Shown one piece after another: positions 11,327-23,203 of a stretch of DNA of 64,000 nt. The notes under the pieces are model-generated. The model had not been told where the DNA came from, ran no database searches, and saw only the letters and a program-made list of their open reading frames with translations. A program made the position numbers and the translations under genes. Location of the stretch: NCBI GenBank assembly GCA_001986395.2, contig MQVO02000008.1, forward strand, positions 682,001 through 746,000, in the 5' to 3' direction. The DNA is from Irpex lacteus (lineage: Eukaryota; Basidiomycota; Agaricomycetes; Polyporales; Irpicaceae). Numbering within the stretch: position 1 is the first letter of the stretch; every line of letters begins with the position of its first letter.

Positions 11327-13568
11327 TCAGGACCGCTCGAAGAGAATCTCCGGGTCATCGAAAAGAATCTCTGGCTCCTCGAACGCAGCCTCATACATCC
11401 CGGCCCCCCCGCACGCCGCCATGGCTCTCTCAGACTCCGCAAACAATACATCACTCATCTCCGACTCTTTTAACGCGACATAGTCCATTTTGGACTCCTC
11501 GAACGCAACCTCCTGCATCCCAAGAGCCCTGCCTTTGATTTTTTCCAACAAGTTCCCACGACGACGAGGACCTTGATCAGCATTATCGCCCGTAGAGCGC
11601 GAGGGCCACTCGTCCTTGCACATCTGCTCAAACCGGTTCAACTGTTCGTACTTGGGGACCCAATTCAGCCCAAACTTCCTCTTCAAGCTCTCGAGCGTGA
11701 TCATATTGGCGGGCTTGTCGAGCTTGGTGGGCGCAAAGGCGACGCTTGCATGAAAGATCGAGTCCTGCGTCAATATCCCCTTCGCTAAACGATCCTGCGG
11801 GCCGTGGCCAGTTAAACCCGTCTTGATCTTCCATGAGGACGCGGCATTGTGCGGTTGCGCTTTGCCCCACGGCTTAGGTTTGGGCTTCGCTTGTCCCATT
11901 GCGCGGATGAAGGTGAGGTCGAGATTGACGAAGGTATGAATTTCTCCCTGGTACATACTCGTTGTAAGTAAAGGAAACGAGCATCAGGGGAAGCAACTCA
12001 GGACACGTACCGCCATCCAGAACAACGCCAGATCGGAAAGATCGTGTTCCGCATAACCTCCACCAACGTCGGAATGGGCACCAGCAAAGAAAATCTATGT
12101 CCATAAATGCTGTCATCTCGCATCTGAGCCCAGAGAGCCGTGCGATGCACACACCTGTTTGAACACTCGAATCTGCGGCTTCCCGTCCACTGCAACTAGC
12201 AGTTCCTCAGGCTTAGGCACGTTCCAAAGCGTCGGTGCAAAGTCGGCGCGATTCTCTTGCATAGACACTGCGTGTAGCGCGCAGAGTATCGACATAGGCA
12301 GATCCTTGTCTTTGATGCTGAGGGCGTCGATGCTGGCGGCCCCACCGCATACCGTATCCCACACACCCACGCATCTACGCAAACAACGTAGACAGTCAAT
12401 CACTGCAAGTATTATAAGATTGCGTTATAAAATACCAACCGAATTCGGATATCTTGACGGGTGCCTATAGGGACAGTCGGTATCTTCTCAGGCTCGTCGA
12501 TGAGTTTCTTCCAAATTGAGAAGAACGATCCGAGATTTTCTCTTTTGAGAAGCCCTATTTTGTCCTACCAGACGGTACCTTAGCCTCAACACCCCACTGA
12601 TAGTTCAGACGCAAAGCTCGCGAGATAACTCACGATAAGACCAGCGAGCTTCCTGGCAGTGTATGCACCTCTATTACCAGGTTGCAATATGTAAGTCGAT
12701 GTAGCATTTACAAAGCGAATCTACTGCTCCCTTACCGAGAGAATCTAAGTATAATGCGTAAGCTCGAACCCGGGATATGCTCAATCAAACAGAACCACGC
12801 ACCCAAATATACAAATATCATCTCCTTCCTGAAAATTCTGCGCAATGAATGCATAACAGTCTCGGATCTTGCTTGCTACATGCCGTCACCACAGTCCAAT
12901 GTTCAGCGTTCAGTCTCCTCTCGTAAGCACGCCGTGTTAACACTCACCTACGGCAGTACCGCTTATCTCTACAGAAAGGTCCAACCGGTGTTCAGCTTGT
13001 TAGTCTAGCTACGAGCTGCGTCGACAAAGTGTACGTACGCAGCACGTAAGCCATAGACAATGTGCTTCCCTTGAAGTTGGCCTCGCTCCCAACACCGCTC
13101 TGATAGAAGACAATCTGGCGGCGCCCATCTCTACAAAAATTGACGGTGTGCATGACATTCAGGTGAGTGCCAACCACTGAACACCTGATGTGCTCTAGAT
13201 CCGAGCCTGAAATGCGTTTTTGAGACTCACTCTGACTCTGGGAGCACGGCCCGCGGTGGGACATCGAAGGTCAGAACTGCCTTCGTACGTATTCCACGCG
13301 TGAACTAAAGCAGTTGCCACATACACAATTTCAATACGTTCGTCGCGTATCGTGCACCTCCATTTCCACCAGGAGCGTCAGCGTCGTCTAGCACATAGAT
13401 CAATTAATCAGCATTCAATTCTTTTGAGTCGGGGTGACGAGACGCTGGCCATGATATAGAGCACATCATGAACCATACTTATGAATGACAATACTTACCA
13501 AGCGCGCTGGCTAGAACGCCATCCTGACCGGTTCCATCGCAGAAGATAAGCAGAACTTTGTTCGTCAT
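11327..13568 (-). CDS. DUF2235 alpha/beta-hydrolase-like protein, copy A
   Basis: DUF2235 is the catalytic fold also found in bacterial Tle1-type phospholipase effectors; fungal members are uncharacterised. Start at 13568 gives MTNKVLLIFCDGTGQDG, the usual N-terminal Asp-Gly-Thr motif. After ATNVLKL comes DGRRQIVFYQSGVGSEANF (about 13065-13135), then FIAQNFQEGDDICIF, then nucleophile motif GFSRGAYTARKLAGLI assembled from three exons, the middle one only 9 nt (12736-12744). CVGVWDTV follows at about 12330-12375, and GAHSDVGGGY (about 12030-12080) carries the predicted acid. The last exon (to 11327) continues NLDLTFI and HASVAFAPTKLDKP. An extra C-terminal tail of about 70 residues has imperfect acidic repeats (VAFEESKMD, VALKESEMSD, VLFAESERA, AAFEEPEIL, DDPEILF) not seen in copy B. 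The gene looks active. Exact introns in the 12.9-13.5 kb part are uncertain. Confidence 0.85.
12896..12915 (+). repeat. Heptamer run in a DUF2235 intron
   Basis: CCAATGTTCAGCGTTCAGTC, a degenerate run of a 7-bp unit resembling YTCAAYR, also seen at 5005-5026, 14388-14420 and 25932-25951. Weak, visual only. Confidence 0.3.
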
Positions 13569-13668
13569 CTTGCGAAGTCCGAGCGACCAGTAGTTGCAGT
13601 TGTGCAGTTTGAGGAGGGGAACGGGGACGTGGTGACCGCGTAGACGTTGTCAGCGCATCTTATATACT

Positions 13669-13678
13669 TGTGGTGAGC
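13669..13678 (-). promoter_or_regulatory. TATA box of DUF2235 copy A
   Basis: The minus strand reads AGTATATAAG about 100 bp upstream of the ATG at 13568. Copy B has TATAAATA at the matching distance, which supports both. Confidence 0.55.
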
Positions 13679-14434
13679 CACAAATCCACAGCGGTCCGAA
13701 TAATATTCGACAATAAAGCAATGAGAAGAGAAATGGGTCGTCCGGCGAGAGCAGTGACGTCGTAATACCTTTACATCGCCTACTTTTTTCTTCTCGTTGT
13801 TTTGCTGTCAAGTTGGACTCCGCAAATCTGTAATCCAAATTCCCGTGCAGTGCACCGCAATTGAGATAATTATACGTCCGATGCGAATTCGAAGGACCTG
13901 ATGTATAATCATGGCAGCACCTCAGCTCCATTCCAAATGTGAATAGTAGATGAATCGCGGTGGTGTGCGTATAAGGAGGAGACCCACCGTATAAACGGGT
14001 ACAGATCACCGAGCGATTTCAAACGGATTCATCCAAGTTGACTTTCTGTCACAGCTGTTTACACCGAATCAATTGGATGTGGTGTCTGTACCTATACAAC
14101 GTAATTAACTTTCGAATATAGAAAGTAATGGAAGGTACGAGACACTATATCGAGAGTGGCTCACCAAGACAAAGTTACGTAGAGCTGTCAACGTGACGTC
14201 GACGCGGAGTGGCGTCGAGCTTCCACTCATTCATGGTATTCATATATAGCAAACTTTGAGGATATGCTCATGAAGAAGATCATCACGAGCGACAGATCTA
14301 GAGGAGAGGAGCGTCACGACGAAGGAGATGCTAGCTGTCAAACAACTTGATATAAATCTGTACAGCAGCAGCTCTAAATATCTGGCGTTGAATATTGAAT
14401 GTTGAACGTTGAGCATTGACTACAGGTACCTCTT

Positions 14435-14870
14435 ATCTTGCCAAAGAACACCGATTCTTAACTTATAAAGCCTTCTGAAGTTCCATTGCTTCTGTGTCAA
14501 ACCATGCTTTTTGAATGCGCAACTTGAGGGTCATGATTAAGCTCCTGATCTTATAGACCGTTTCCGACGAGTCCACGCACTGATTAATCAAGCTACCTTT
14601 GAAGATCAATTGAATCGAGGTCGACTCCTTCACGGGTATTCAGGCATCCAGGTTTTGTGAGACTGTAGCAGATGACGACACACGGCAGTGGGAGAAAGGC
14701 AGAACGTAGCCGTTGTTCACGTTCAAGGCTTTAAGCGGCGCGCCCGCGGCCAATCAACTGGCGCTGGCTGTAGCTTCGTGGCGTGGGAATTATTTGACCT
14801 CCCGGTGACTCGGATCTCAGACATCAACTTGACGAAGTACACCGTGCCCTGCCTGAGATTTAAAGCGAGG
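14435..14870 (+). repeat. Diverged intergenic repeat, copy 2
   Basis: Counterpart of 10395-10950. The shared blocks include GACGACACACG at about 14675, GTGGCGTGGGA at about 14780 and CTGGCGCTGGC at about 14760. It is shorter than copy 1 through indels and shows no coding potential. Possibly the remains of an element, or of a duplication that also carried array genes. Confidence 0.5.
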
Positions 14871-14963
14871 TAGACAACATTCACAGCTGGAGTAGCAATA
14901 CTACGACGCGTTAAGGTACTTAAGCTCACATTTCACTCGTAGTAGCGTCACACGGTGACGGTA

Positions 14964-16775
14964 TCATCGTGTACGTTGCTCCTGGATAAAGTCTGTCATC
15001 AGTTCTGACTTTTCTACACATGATTCTCGAAGCAAACTCACTTCGGTGATATCGATAGAGTCACGCCCAGGGTGTCGGTCGACGCAAAGATAGGACTCTA
15101 TGTCGCCCGGTGCCTGCTTCTGCGGGTCGCCACTAGTACTCGTGATTTGTGGTGCATCGTGTCCCTTAGAATCCTCCCCAAAACGCAAGGGTTCGCCCAT
15201 ATTTCCGATCAACGTGTGAGAGTTGAATCGTATAGTGGAGCCGCTGGGAAGATCTCTAGAGGTGAGGGATTGTTCTTCTGCATCAAGCTGCCGTAGATTC
15301 AACATGAATCGAGACACGACGATTGCGTTGAGTCTATGACGAACAATTAGCCATGACAGGGAGGGGTCTTCAGAGAATAAACGTACGGGGTTAAGAATGG
15401 ATTGCCTGTTTCGATAGCAGCGAGAGCGGGCTGTAGATTATGTCGTTCAGGCGCCCGGTAAAGTAGTCAGTGTCGATACGTACCACGTTGTCCGCCAAGA
15501 TCTCGTACACATTGAGCACGAGAAGTGCTCTATAGTGAGATAAAGATGGGTGTCAGGAAAGCGTTTATAATAATACGCACAAGAAGAAGAATGTGCCTTA
15601 TGTCACCCATCCATATCAATCGACAAATTGACCATGTAACTCAACCAACGGAACTTACCATCGCGTATCAGGATCTCGCTCAGTGGAACTCGTATTCCGA
15701 TGTAGCGAGCATGCTTCAAGGTGCCGATCGCTTTCCTCCAGGTTATCACAAGAACGATGATGTCAGCAATCGTAGCTGCAATGCGTGTACTAAGTGATAC
15801 TGCCAAAGAGCATTGCTGTCAGTACATATGGAGACGCGCGGATTCAATGCATCCTCTTGCCTCTACATACACTCGTGAGAGAGGTATTAAAAGAGGTGAT
15901 ACCAGCAGTGTGAACGTACCGCAGTTCTAGAGCAGGGGAAAATGGGAGGAATGCCTCGCACAGGTCGATCGATAACATCGTGGTGAACTTTAGCTTTCCC
16001 ATAATGAATATGACCTGAAAGAAAATCATGAATACTTATAGCTTTTTACGGGAGTTCAACCACAAATACTTGCCATGTTTGTAACAAACGGAACCAGACT
16101 GAGCGCAAAGACGAGCAGATACACCAGAGTATTCCGATCGCAAAGTGCGTATGCACGTAAAGCCGTGAATTCTAAACAGATGCCAGTGCTAGGTCAGAGA
16201 ACAACACTATGCCCCAACTGGATGGTGTACTTACGTGCTGAGATAAGAAACTGAAGCAATATAAATACATCAGCCACATGGACTACCCATGCACAGCTGT
16301 AAGAAGATCAGAAAGCATGCTTTATAACTTGGTGTATGTCATGATCATCTACCTCTGCAAAATCAAGTCATATAAAAGATGAGCAGAAATAGCTATGCAT
16401 ATGGTGTCACGTACAGTATAGTTTGGAGTAGGTACAATTGAGAGGATCATGTTGAACAGCGTCGCATACCGATTAATGGCGAAAATCCAGGTGGACATCG
16501 TCCATTTTCTCGTCCAGATGTGGTCTACTTCCTGATCGAATGTCACGAGCATCTCATAGCAGTATAGAGCTAACACACGGAAGCGAAGGTTGTCAGAAAA
16601 TGTCGAGATTGCGCGTACAGGAAACTCACCCGTAGCTGCCGTAACGATTTGGGTGTCAGTTATGCTGCACATTGGGCGGTCATTAGCATGGATACCCATA
16701 TCGCATGGAGGCTGTTGCTTACTATGCCTGTAGCTCAGAAATATCTGCACTGCTAGGTGAAGACGAGTCAGCCAT
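14964..16775 (-). CDS. DUF6533 seven-helix membrane protein, copy D4
   Basis: Start at 16775 gives exon 1 MADSSSPSSADISELQA. The core at about 16420-16570 reads LYCYEMLVTFDQEVDHIW and STWIFAINRYATLF. Then VFILLQFLIS, FTALRAYALCDRNTLVYL (about 16080-16175), loop LCEAFLPFSPALELR, VSLSTRIAATIADIIVLVIT (15680-15806), a 16-nt microexon at 15581-15596 (TFFFL), LVLNVYEILADNVV and VSRFMLNLRQL. The tail motif is IRFNSHTLIGNMGEPLRFG. The tail then runs about 75 residues further than the motif, with acidic and polar residues, the longest tail in the minus-strand set. All expected blocks are present and the frame is open. Function unknown. Confidence 0.83.
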
Positions 16776-17418
16776 TAGTGTGAACGAAGCGAGGACGACT
16801 TGGACCTTCCAAGCGAGAGGACACCAGAATCCGATGTGCTTATCTACATTCCAATATCCATAGTAAGCACCGCTTGTTTAGATGTTCGTGCAAGATTTGA
16901 ACCCATTTACGTACCGCGTCATCAATGTGCCGTTGAATGACCATAGCGTGAGCCTTGGGCGGTCGGCCGTGAGTGATTGCACCGCATCGATTTAGTGCGA
17001 TCTGCTCTAGCCATACCGCTGAGCACAATTAGATCGCTGAACTTGAAAGCCGGAAAGGAGGGTTCGATGATCCTAGAGAGTGACGATAAGAGTCAGCTGA
17101 TCCTCAATGTCAGGACTAGATGCAATTGTCCATCAATTATGAAGCCTCGCGCGCAAGAGTAAAGAATAAGCACAGTTTGATTCGAAGGAGTTGCTTCCGA
17201 GAGTTCATGATTAAGTGCGCCGGCAGAGATTGAGCAGATGCAATAGTGGGCAGATACCAGCAGATACCACATTAATATGCATACGCCCTTCATGATCAAG
17301 AAAAGTGTTGCGACGAGAGAGCAGTTGTCTTCTCTTGAAGAGTGCATGAGAATTGTGAGTCGCATCTATAAACGGAATTTAAAGCCAGGCAGGGAGTTAT
17401 GTGGAGGTAGTTTGATGT
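16776..17418. other. Intergenic DNA between D4 and D5
   Basis: Short ORFs on both strands, none with a family signature. Nothing else seen. Confidence 0.4.
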
Positions 17419-19042
17419 CTATGCTCTATGCGGACTGTTCTTCTCTCCTGGGATAAACTCCTGTGGGATGCTGCGGCCCTGTGCATACAGTTCGCTTCCC
17501 CCGTAGACGCCTTCGGTATCTACAGTGCTGTTGAATTGTATCGTAGTCTGCGAAGCCAAATCGGTTGATTGAGTGGAATGCCGTGTTGCGGCTCGTAAGT
17601 CAAGCATAAAGCGAGACACGAGTATGGATCCCAGCCTACAGAGGTTGTGTAAACGAACTTTAGCTTGAATATGATTGTACATATAAATGTGATCAAGACT
17701 TACGGTGGAAATATGGCATTGATTGGAGCGGCCACTCCCTACGAATTGATATGAACTAGGAACAGGATGAGAGGAACAAAACCTTTTGCCGCACCATGTC
17801 AACCATTACGACTTGGCAAACGGTGATGAATAGCAAGCCTCTTTAACGGTAATTCGATGTCAATACTCGGATTGTTTTAGTGAAAACGCGCTCACAAAAA
17901 GCATAATATGCCTGCAACGTATACATTTTAGCTCATCTGTCACTAGTGGAAAATCATACCGCTCTCTTACCGTCACGGAATAGCACTTCGCTAACAGGGA
18001 ACTCAGTCTTCCCGAGGAGAGCAGGTCTCACCACGCGGAACACTTTTCTCAAGGTCACAGCGAGAACGATGAAATCCGCGATGATTAGCGCAATGCGAGC
18101 GCCCAGCGACACTTGGGCGAGTCAGCAGTGTTTCCACAGTTTCTGAAATTTAATCGACCCTTACACCTAAAGTTCCCTTCATTACCATCTACGACCACGA
18201 ATCCATGATAAGACATACCCTAGATTCATCCAATTAGTAAAGGGCCGGGCTTGCTGGCAAATAGTCGTATAGAGTATAGCAGAAAACCACGGGGTTTCAG
18301 TGACGGCAGTGATCTGGCTCATGAAAGGTATGAGAGAGTTTCCGGTGTAAACATGGGGACAGGGCTCACAGTACCGGTTACGAACGGAACCATGCATAGT
18401 CCGAACACCAGAACGCAAACCAAGATGCTTCGGTTGTACAGCGCGTAGGCACGTAACGCTGTAAACACTTTGTACGCATTACAGTCAGCAGATAGAAGAG
18501 ATATTGATAGTAGAAGATACTAACAAGCGGATGCGACGATGACAAGTAACTGAAGGACATTGCTTGTGCGGACCAGACCCGTGCAACTACTCGGTAATCA
18601 GTGATAGGGCTCACTACTCGATACGAGAGGCGAATTTACATCTGATAGAGGTGCCTGTCAGAGGCTGACTGTAATTACTCGAAGGAGAAACATACCTGAC
18701 GATTTGGGTTGAGATATAATAGTAGCATTGCATCCACAAGGGTTGCGTATCGGTTGACAAGAAAGATCCAGGTCGATAAAGTCCATTTGCAGACCCAAAT
18801 ATACTCTACCTCTACGTCGAGCGTTACAATCCAGTCGTAAAAGTACATCGCTGTATTGTGACGCAAGATATCAGCAAGTCAGAAGATATAGAATCGCGCG
18901 CATTGACTTCACCAGCAGAAGCTACGGCCATCTCGTTCGAGAGAACGCTGAAATACACGGGACCGTGCGAGAAATGGAGCATGAGGGTGAGGTACGCGAT
19001 AATCACAACGCTCACGTACTGGCTTCTCAGGTCTCCTTCCAT
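17419..19042 (-). CDS. DUF6533 seven-helix membrane protein, copy D5 (most diverged, tail motif lost)
   Basis: The core at about 18705-18860 reads FYDWIVTLDVEVEYIW and LSTWIFLVNRYATLV. Then ALRAYALYNRSILVCVLVFG (18370-18450), a loop with ICQQARPFTNWMN, SLGARIALIIADFIVLAVT (17960-18115), a 16-nt microexon at 17896-17911, GLLFITVCQVVMVDMV and ILVSRFMLDLRAA. The tail begins TIQFNST like its relatives, but then reads DTEGVYGGSELYAQ: the GNMGE and LRFG part is absent, and no simple one-base shift in the nearby sequence restores it. The start at 19042 (MEGDLRSQ) is less certain than in other copies because the usual short Ser-rich first exon was not found. The gene may be functionally drifted. Confidence 0.72.
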
Positions 19043-20218
19043 TGAACCGCCAGGTTTGCTCAAATGCTTGCAATCGTTGGTACCAACTGCACGGACTAAG
19101 AGGGGAAAGGACTTGAATCGCCTTCATGAGTGATAGCCACTTTTAAGGACTAAGAGGGAGCTTCTCGACCCTGAAATCGGTGTACGCGCCCTTCACTAGT
19201 TGCCTTACGCAGCGTACCAGTGGCTATGGTTTTGTATGCGGATTCCGAGGAGAGCCATAACATTTGATATGACTCTGAAACGCTGAGAATGTCTGTGAGC
19301 CGCGGTGCTGGTCCTGTACAATCTCGTATAGAACACTCACCATTGTATGTCGAAGCACGCGAGAATCCCGGCCACTCTCACCAGGGCGTGTTAGTGATGC
19401 TCAGCTAGAACCTCAGAGAGGAATTAAAGCAGTCACTGAAGAATCTAAGGGGGAGATATAAGTCCGATGCCAGACGGATGCGCCGACTGCGCTGGCAGAG
19501 CTTGAACGCCAAGTGTTCCTGGTCATTCCACTTTACAGACTCTCGCCGGAACATCGGGTCTGGTGAGGCGGTGCTTCTGCACTTATTTCTAGTTGGGATA
19601 GCGAGCGCATCACTTGCTCCGTCTGAATTCAAGCATGCGCCGCAGAACTTGCTCGCCCTGGTCTCATACGAACACGGAGTATGGTGGCAGAAACTTGAAC
19701 TTGAGAGTTGGAAAAGCTACGCAGTTAGCGCCCATCAGCTGGCAAGATTGATTACTGTCCTAAAAAGGCAAGCGAGGTAGTTCGGGATACGCTCTGTACG
19801 AGCGGTCATGTCTCTCGAATGGCTGCACTTCACGACAACTTTGCAGCAGCCCTATATCTAAGCGCTTCCACTCTTGTTTGCATTCAATCTTATTTCTGTC
19901 CTGTCTGAGGGATACATACCTGTCAATCGTTTCTTCACAATTTCTCGTCTTCGACGCAGCGGCGGTGAACAAAGCCTGAGTTTGAGCTTAGAACTGATTG
20001 TCAAATAAATAGCTATAGCACACATATACATAATAGAAAGTAGAGTGAAGCATGGTTGGAGTGATTGCTGAACTTAAGCTACTGCGCATCTTAGTATCTT
20101 CTCCGCCAGAGTGGACGAGATTCCTATGATAAGTCGATGAAGAATTCAACGATCACTTCAATTTATCAGAATTGGTTAGGGTAGATTAAGTTGCATACCT
20201 CATAGATTGTTTGATTGC
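19043..20218. other. Intergenic DNA between D5 and D6
   Basis: A 100-codon plus-strand ORF (19478-19780) and overlapping minus-strand ORFs were read. None has a recognisable domain or matches the array genes. Confidence 0.4.
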
Positions 20219-21955
20219 TTACGGAATGAAAGATGGACTTGTTTCACCATGAGAGCTCTCGATGTCGGGATTCTCTGGATTGCTGCGCGCCTGGTTCTCA
20301 TGAGCATTGATATCTCCGTATTCTTCATCCCCTTCGCCAAAATTCAACGTTTCCCCCAGATTACCCAGTATTGTATCAGAATTAAATCTGATAGTCGATC
20401 GATTGCCAGTGGCGGTTATGGATGAGCTCTTAATCTGTTGATTCGCTCGTCGAAGATTCAACATGAAGCGAGATATTATAATTGCGTTGAGCCTGTGTCA
20501 TGATACAGGAGATGAGCAGATCAGGTCAGGAGGAGATGTAATTAAAAGAATACAAACGGTGTAAAGAAAACACCACCAGTGTTGAGAGTGAATAATGATG
20601 GCTGTCATGGTGAGATTAGTAGGGGTAGAAATGACTTTTGGCACCCGGACATACAATATTGTCGGTCATAAGCTTGAAGATATTGAGCGCCAGTAGTGCT
20701 CTAAGTGTAGTTTATAGTAATATATTGATGTAGAAGGCCGAGTGTGCTCACACGAAGAAGAGTGTACCTGGTATGATGATCAGTTTTGTAAACACTTAGA
20801 CGAGAGACCGTGCACTCAGTTACTCACCGTCACGAATCAAAACCTGTCCCAGAGGCACTCTGACTTTGATCCTGGAAGCCTCTCGGACGACCCCGATTGC
20901 TCGTATCCAGGTAACCACGAGGACGATGATATCCGCGAGAATAAGTGCAATCCGCGTGCTTAATGACACTGTAAGACAATGCCGAATATTGATACAAATT
21001 TCACCTAATCGAAAGGAATACATACCTCTAACCTTTGGTGATAAATACGTGGATTGCATAGCATTTCAATATATGGCAACGTACCGCAATTCCACGGAGG
21101 GGGATAAAGGAGGCAGCACGTCGCAGACGGTATTATGAGCTGATGGAAGGTACACGACCTTTTCTAGGATGCGTATCATCTGTTTATCGACCGGGTGCGT
21201 ATGGCTGATGAGTAACACCAGCTGGATCGCGTCTGTGATCGATGCTTACCAAGTTGGTGGCAAAGGGAACCATACTGAGCGAGAACACGAAGAGGAAGAC
21301 CCATTGGCTACGATTGCATAGCGCATATGCACGTAATCCTGTGACCACTTCACGAGAAGAAGAGAGATTAGTTAAGACCGTGGAAACATAGAAAGAAAGT
21401 AGAAAAAAAACACACTCACATGCGGAGACGATGAATATGAGCAGCTCAAATGCATCGCCGAAGTAAATTTCTGCTATACAGCTATATAGCTCTCAGATAG
21501 GGAAGTCGTATCAGTAGTAGTAAACTTCCTACCTCTAATCAAAGTTTGGAGATATAAGAGACGTGAGAGTCGTTGAATGGAGGGGGAAAAGTGAGTACTA
21601 CGTACGGCACGACTCGGGCTTGGAAACACCTGCAGCAGGGTATCGAAAAGCGTCGCATACCGATTAACGGCAAAGATCCATGTGGACAAAGACCACTTGC
21701 GTGTCCAGATGTGGTTCACTTCTTGATCAAACGTGATGAACCATTCGTAACAATATAGGGCTGACGTTGCACGAGTCAGTGCTGAAGTCAAGTCATGAGC
21801 AAAGACAGAAAACATACCTGTGATTCCGATTGCGATCCGGTTTCCGGTCACTCTAAGTAAGATGGTGGGGTCGGTTAGCGTTGTGTAGGTATACATGAGA
21901 AGTGCAGAACTTACAGGCCCTGTAGCTCGGAGATTGCTTGAGGGTCGTCCGACAT
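20219..21955 (-). CDS. DUF6533 seven-helix membrane protein, copy D6
   Basis: Start at 21955 gives exon 1 MSDDPQAISELQGL; a longer open frame upstream to 22223 is not needed and lacks similarity. The core at about 21620-21765 reads LYCYEWFITFDQEVNHIW and LSTWIFAVNRYATLF. Then AFELLIFIVSA, VVTGLRAYALCNRSQWVF (21245-21345), loop VCDVLPPLSPSVELR, VSLSTRIALILADIIVLVVTW (20830-20965), a 16-nt microexon at 20752-20767 (TLFFV), LALNIFKLMTDNI and IIISRFMLNLRRAN. The tail motif is IRFNSDTILGNLGETLNFG followed by an acidic stretch. Intact. Its upstream DNA shares a relic sequence with the region upstream of D8. Confidence 0.84.
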
Positions 21956-22195
21956 CGCGGTACGTCTCGTTTAAAAACGAAAAGCGAGTCCGTATGTCTG
22001 ACTCGAAGAGATTTAATGGGTGTTGCTGGCAGAGGTTGCGCCAATGTGCCATGACAGATATGTATATATACCCGCACAGCCTGAGTCTGAAGGTCAGCGG
22101 AGTAGTACTATAGCTATGACATACCCAAGAAGCAGACATGTCCAATTTCGCTGTGCACAAACTCTCACCGTCGCATGTCAATGGTGGTGCAGTCA

Positions 22196-23090
22196 TCAAC
22201 GCGTCAGTGCTAGAAGCCTCCATGTACCTGCTATGTATCCTGTAGTCCCACGCCCATTGGGGTACACATTCAGCGAACCTAGAAGTGACATCAGTTCATC
22301 AACGCTTTCCCCTGATAACAATGAAGCGAAGTAGAAGAGAACTGCGCGCCATGGTTCCTGACATTGAGGTATACACAGCATCTGTGGTGACTTGATATAA
22401 TCCAGCTCGGATGTTGTCAAGTACTTCACCCGTTGACAGAAACTTGGCATGGCTGGAGCTGTCGGGGCGGAGTGATATGGCCGAGGAATCAGTGATTTAC
22501 TGAGCTTATTCATGATCCAATCTGTGGTGCAATCTGGTACCTGAAAGCTGTCGTGGATCAGCCTCTGGTTGAATCGCAAGTATAGACGGTGCAAGGACAT
22601 AGTCTGCTGCATTGGCAAGAGGTATTGCAGCATTGGGAATGAAGATACAGTCAGTATCATATACCTGAGGCAGCACCCGAAAACTATCACCCACTGGTCT
22701 AGTCGTTCATTTTCACGTTGAGAGAAAACGTGAATAAGTTACTACAGTAGAAATGAGCGAACCAACCAGTGAACGAAGAGCCAGATGAACATTTGGCCAA
22801 GTCTTCCGTTCCGCTTGCCGCGCCGATGTCCTCAACACGAATTCGGTCCCGGTACCAGTGTGGCGTGGCAAAAGGCGTGTGTATGAGAGTCGAGCTACGA
22901 GCGGAAGAACTACCGTGGAGTGATCGATGAAAATAATCTGTAGAGAAAAGAGCGACATTGGGTCCTTCGTTCGAGGCGGAGGCGCAGCCCAGCACGTGTA
23001 CCGCGTTCATCGTTGTGCATCGAAGAGTTCGTATTTGCAGTGTACATCATGGTAGCCATGCATAGTAGGAGGGAGCGAGAATCGTGGATC
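22196..23090 (-). pseudogene. Relic DNA upstream of D6, related to 41885-42560
   Basis: Open frames on the minus strand (22196-22690 and 22713-23010) have no recognised domain. The segment 22950-23080 read on the plus strand matches 41890-42025 read on the minus strand (GAGCGACATTGGG, GAGGCGGAGG, TATTTGCAG, GTACATC-TGGTA, CATAGTAG/CATAGCAG in order). Its peptide SDIGSFVRGGGAAQ resembles SDIGARFARGGGTAQ. Weaker peptide similarity exists between LSGESVDELMSLL here and LSPQDALEDLMIL near 42450. Both relics lie 0.9-1.1 kb upstream of a DUF6533 start and in the same relative orientation. Identity of the original sequence is unknown. Confidence 0.4.
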
Positions 23091-23203
23091 AACGAGAATT
23101 ACAGCGCGATGTCAAAGAGCCGCCACTCGTGGCGCTTTATGGCATCCGCTCACGTCGTTCCTGTAAAGTGTGCGTTCTCAATCAGGATAGAAGACGAAGT
23201 AGG

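Larger units (their letters stand above)
13569..14963. other. Intergenic DNA between DUF2235 copy A and D4
   Basis: Holds the copy A promoter, a heptamer run at 14388-14420 (units TTGAATA, TTGAATG, TTGAACG, TTGAGCA) and the second copy of the intergenic repeat at 14435-14870. No gene recognised. Confidence 0.5.

Noticed and set aside
12745..12802. Possible tRNA T-arm (GGTTCGAG) near 12770
   Set aside because: The stem does not pair and the sequence lies inside an intron of DUF2235 copy A; no acceptor or anticodon arm.
21956..22223. Longer N-terminus for D6 up to 22223
   Set aside because: The family start MSDDPQAISELQGL at 21955 ends at a GTAAG donor like other copies; the upstream residues match nothing.
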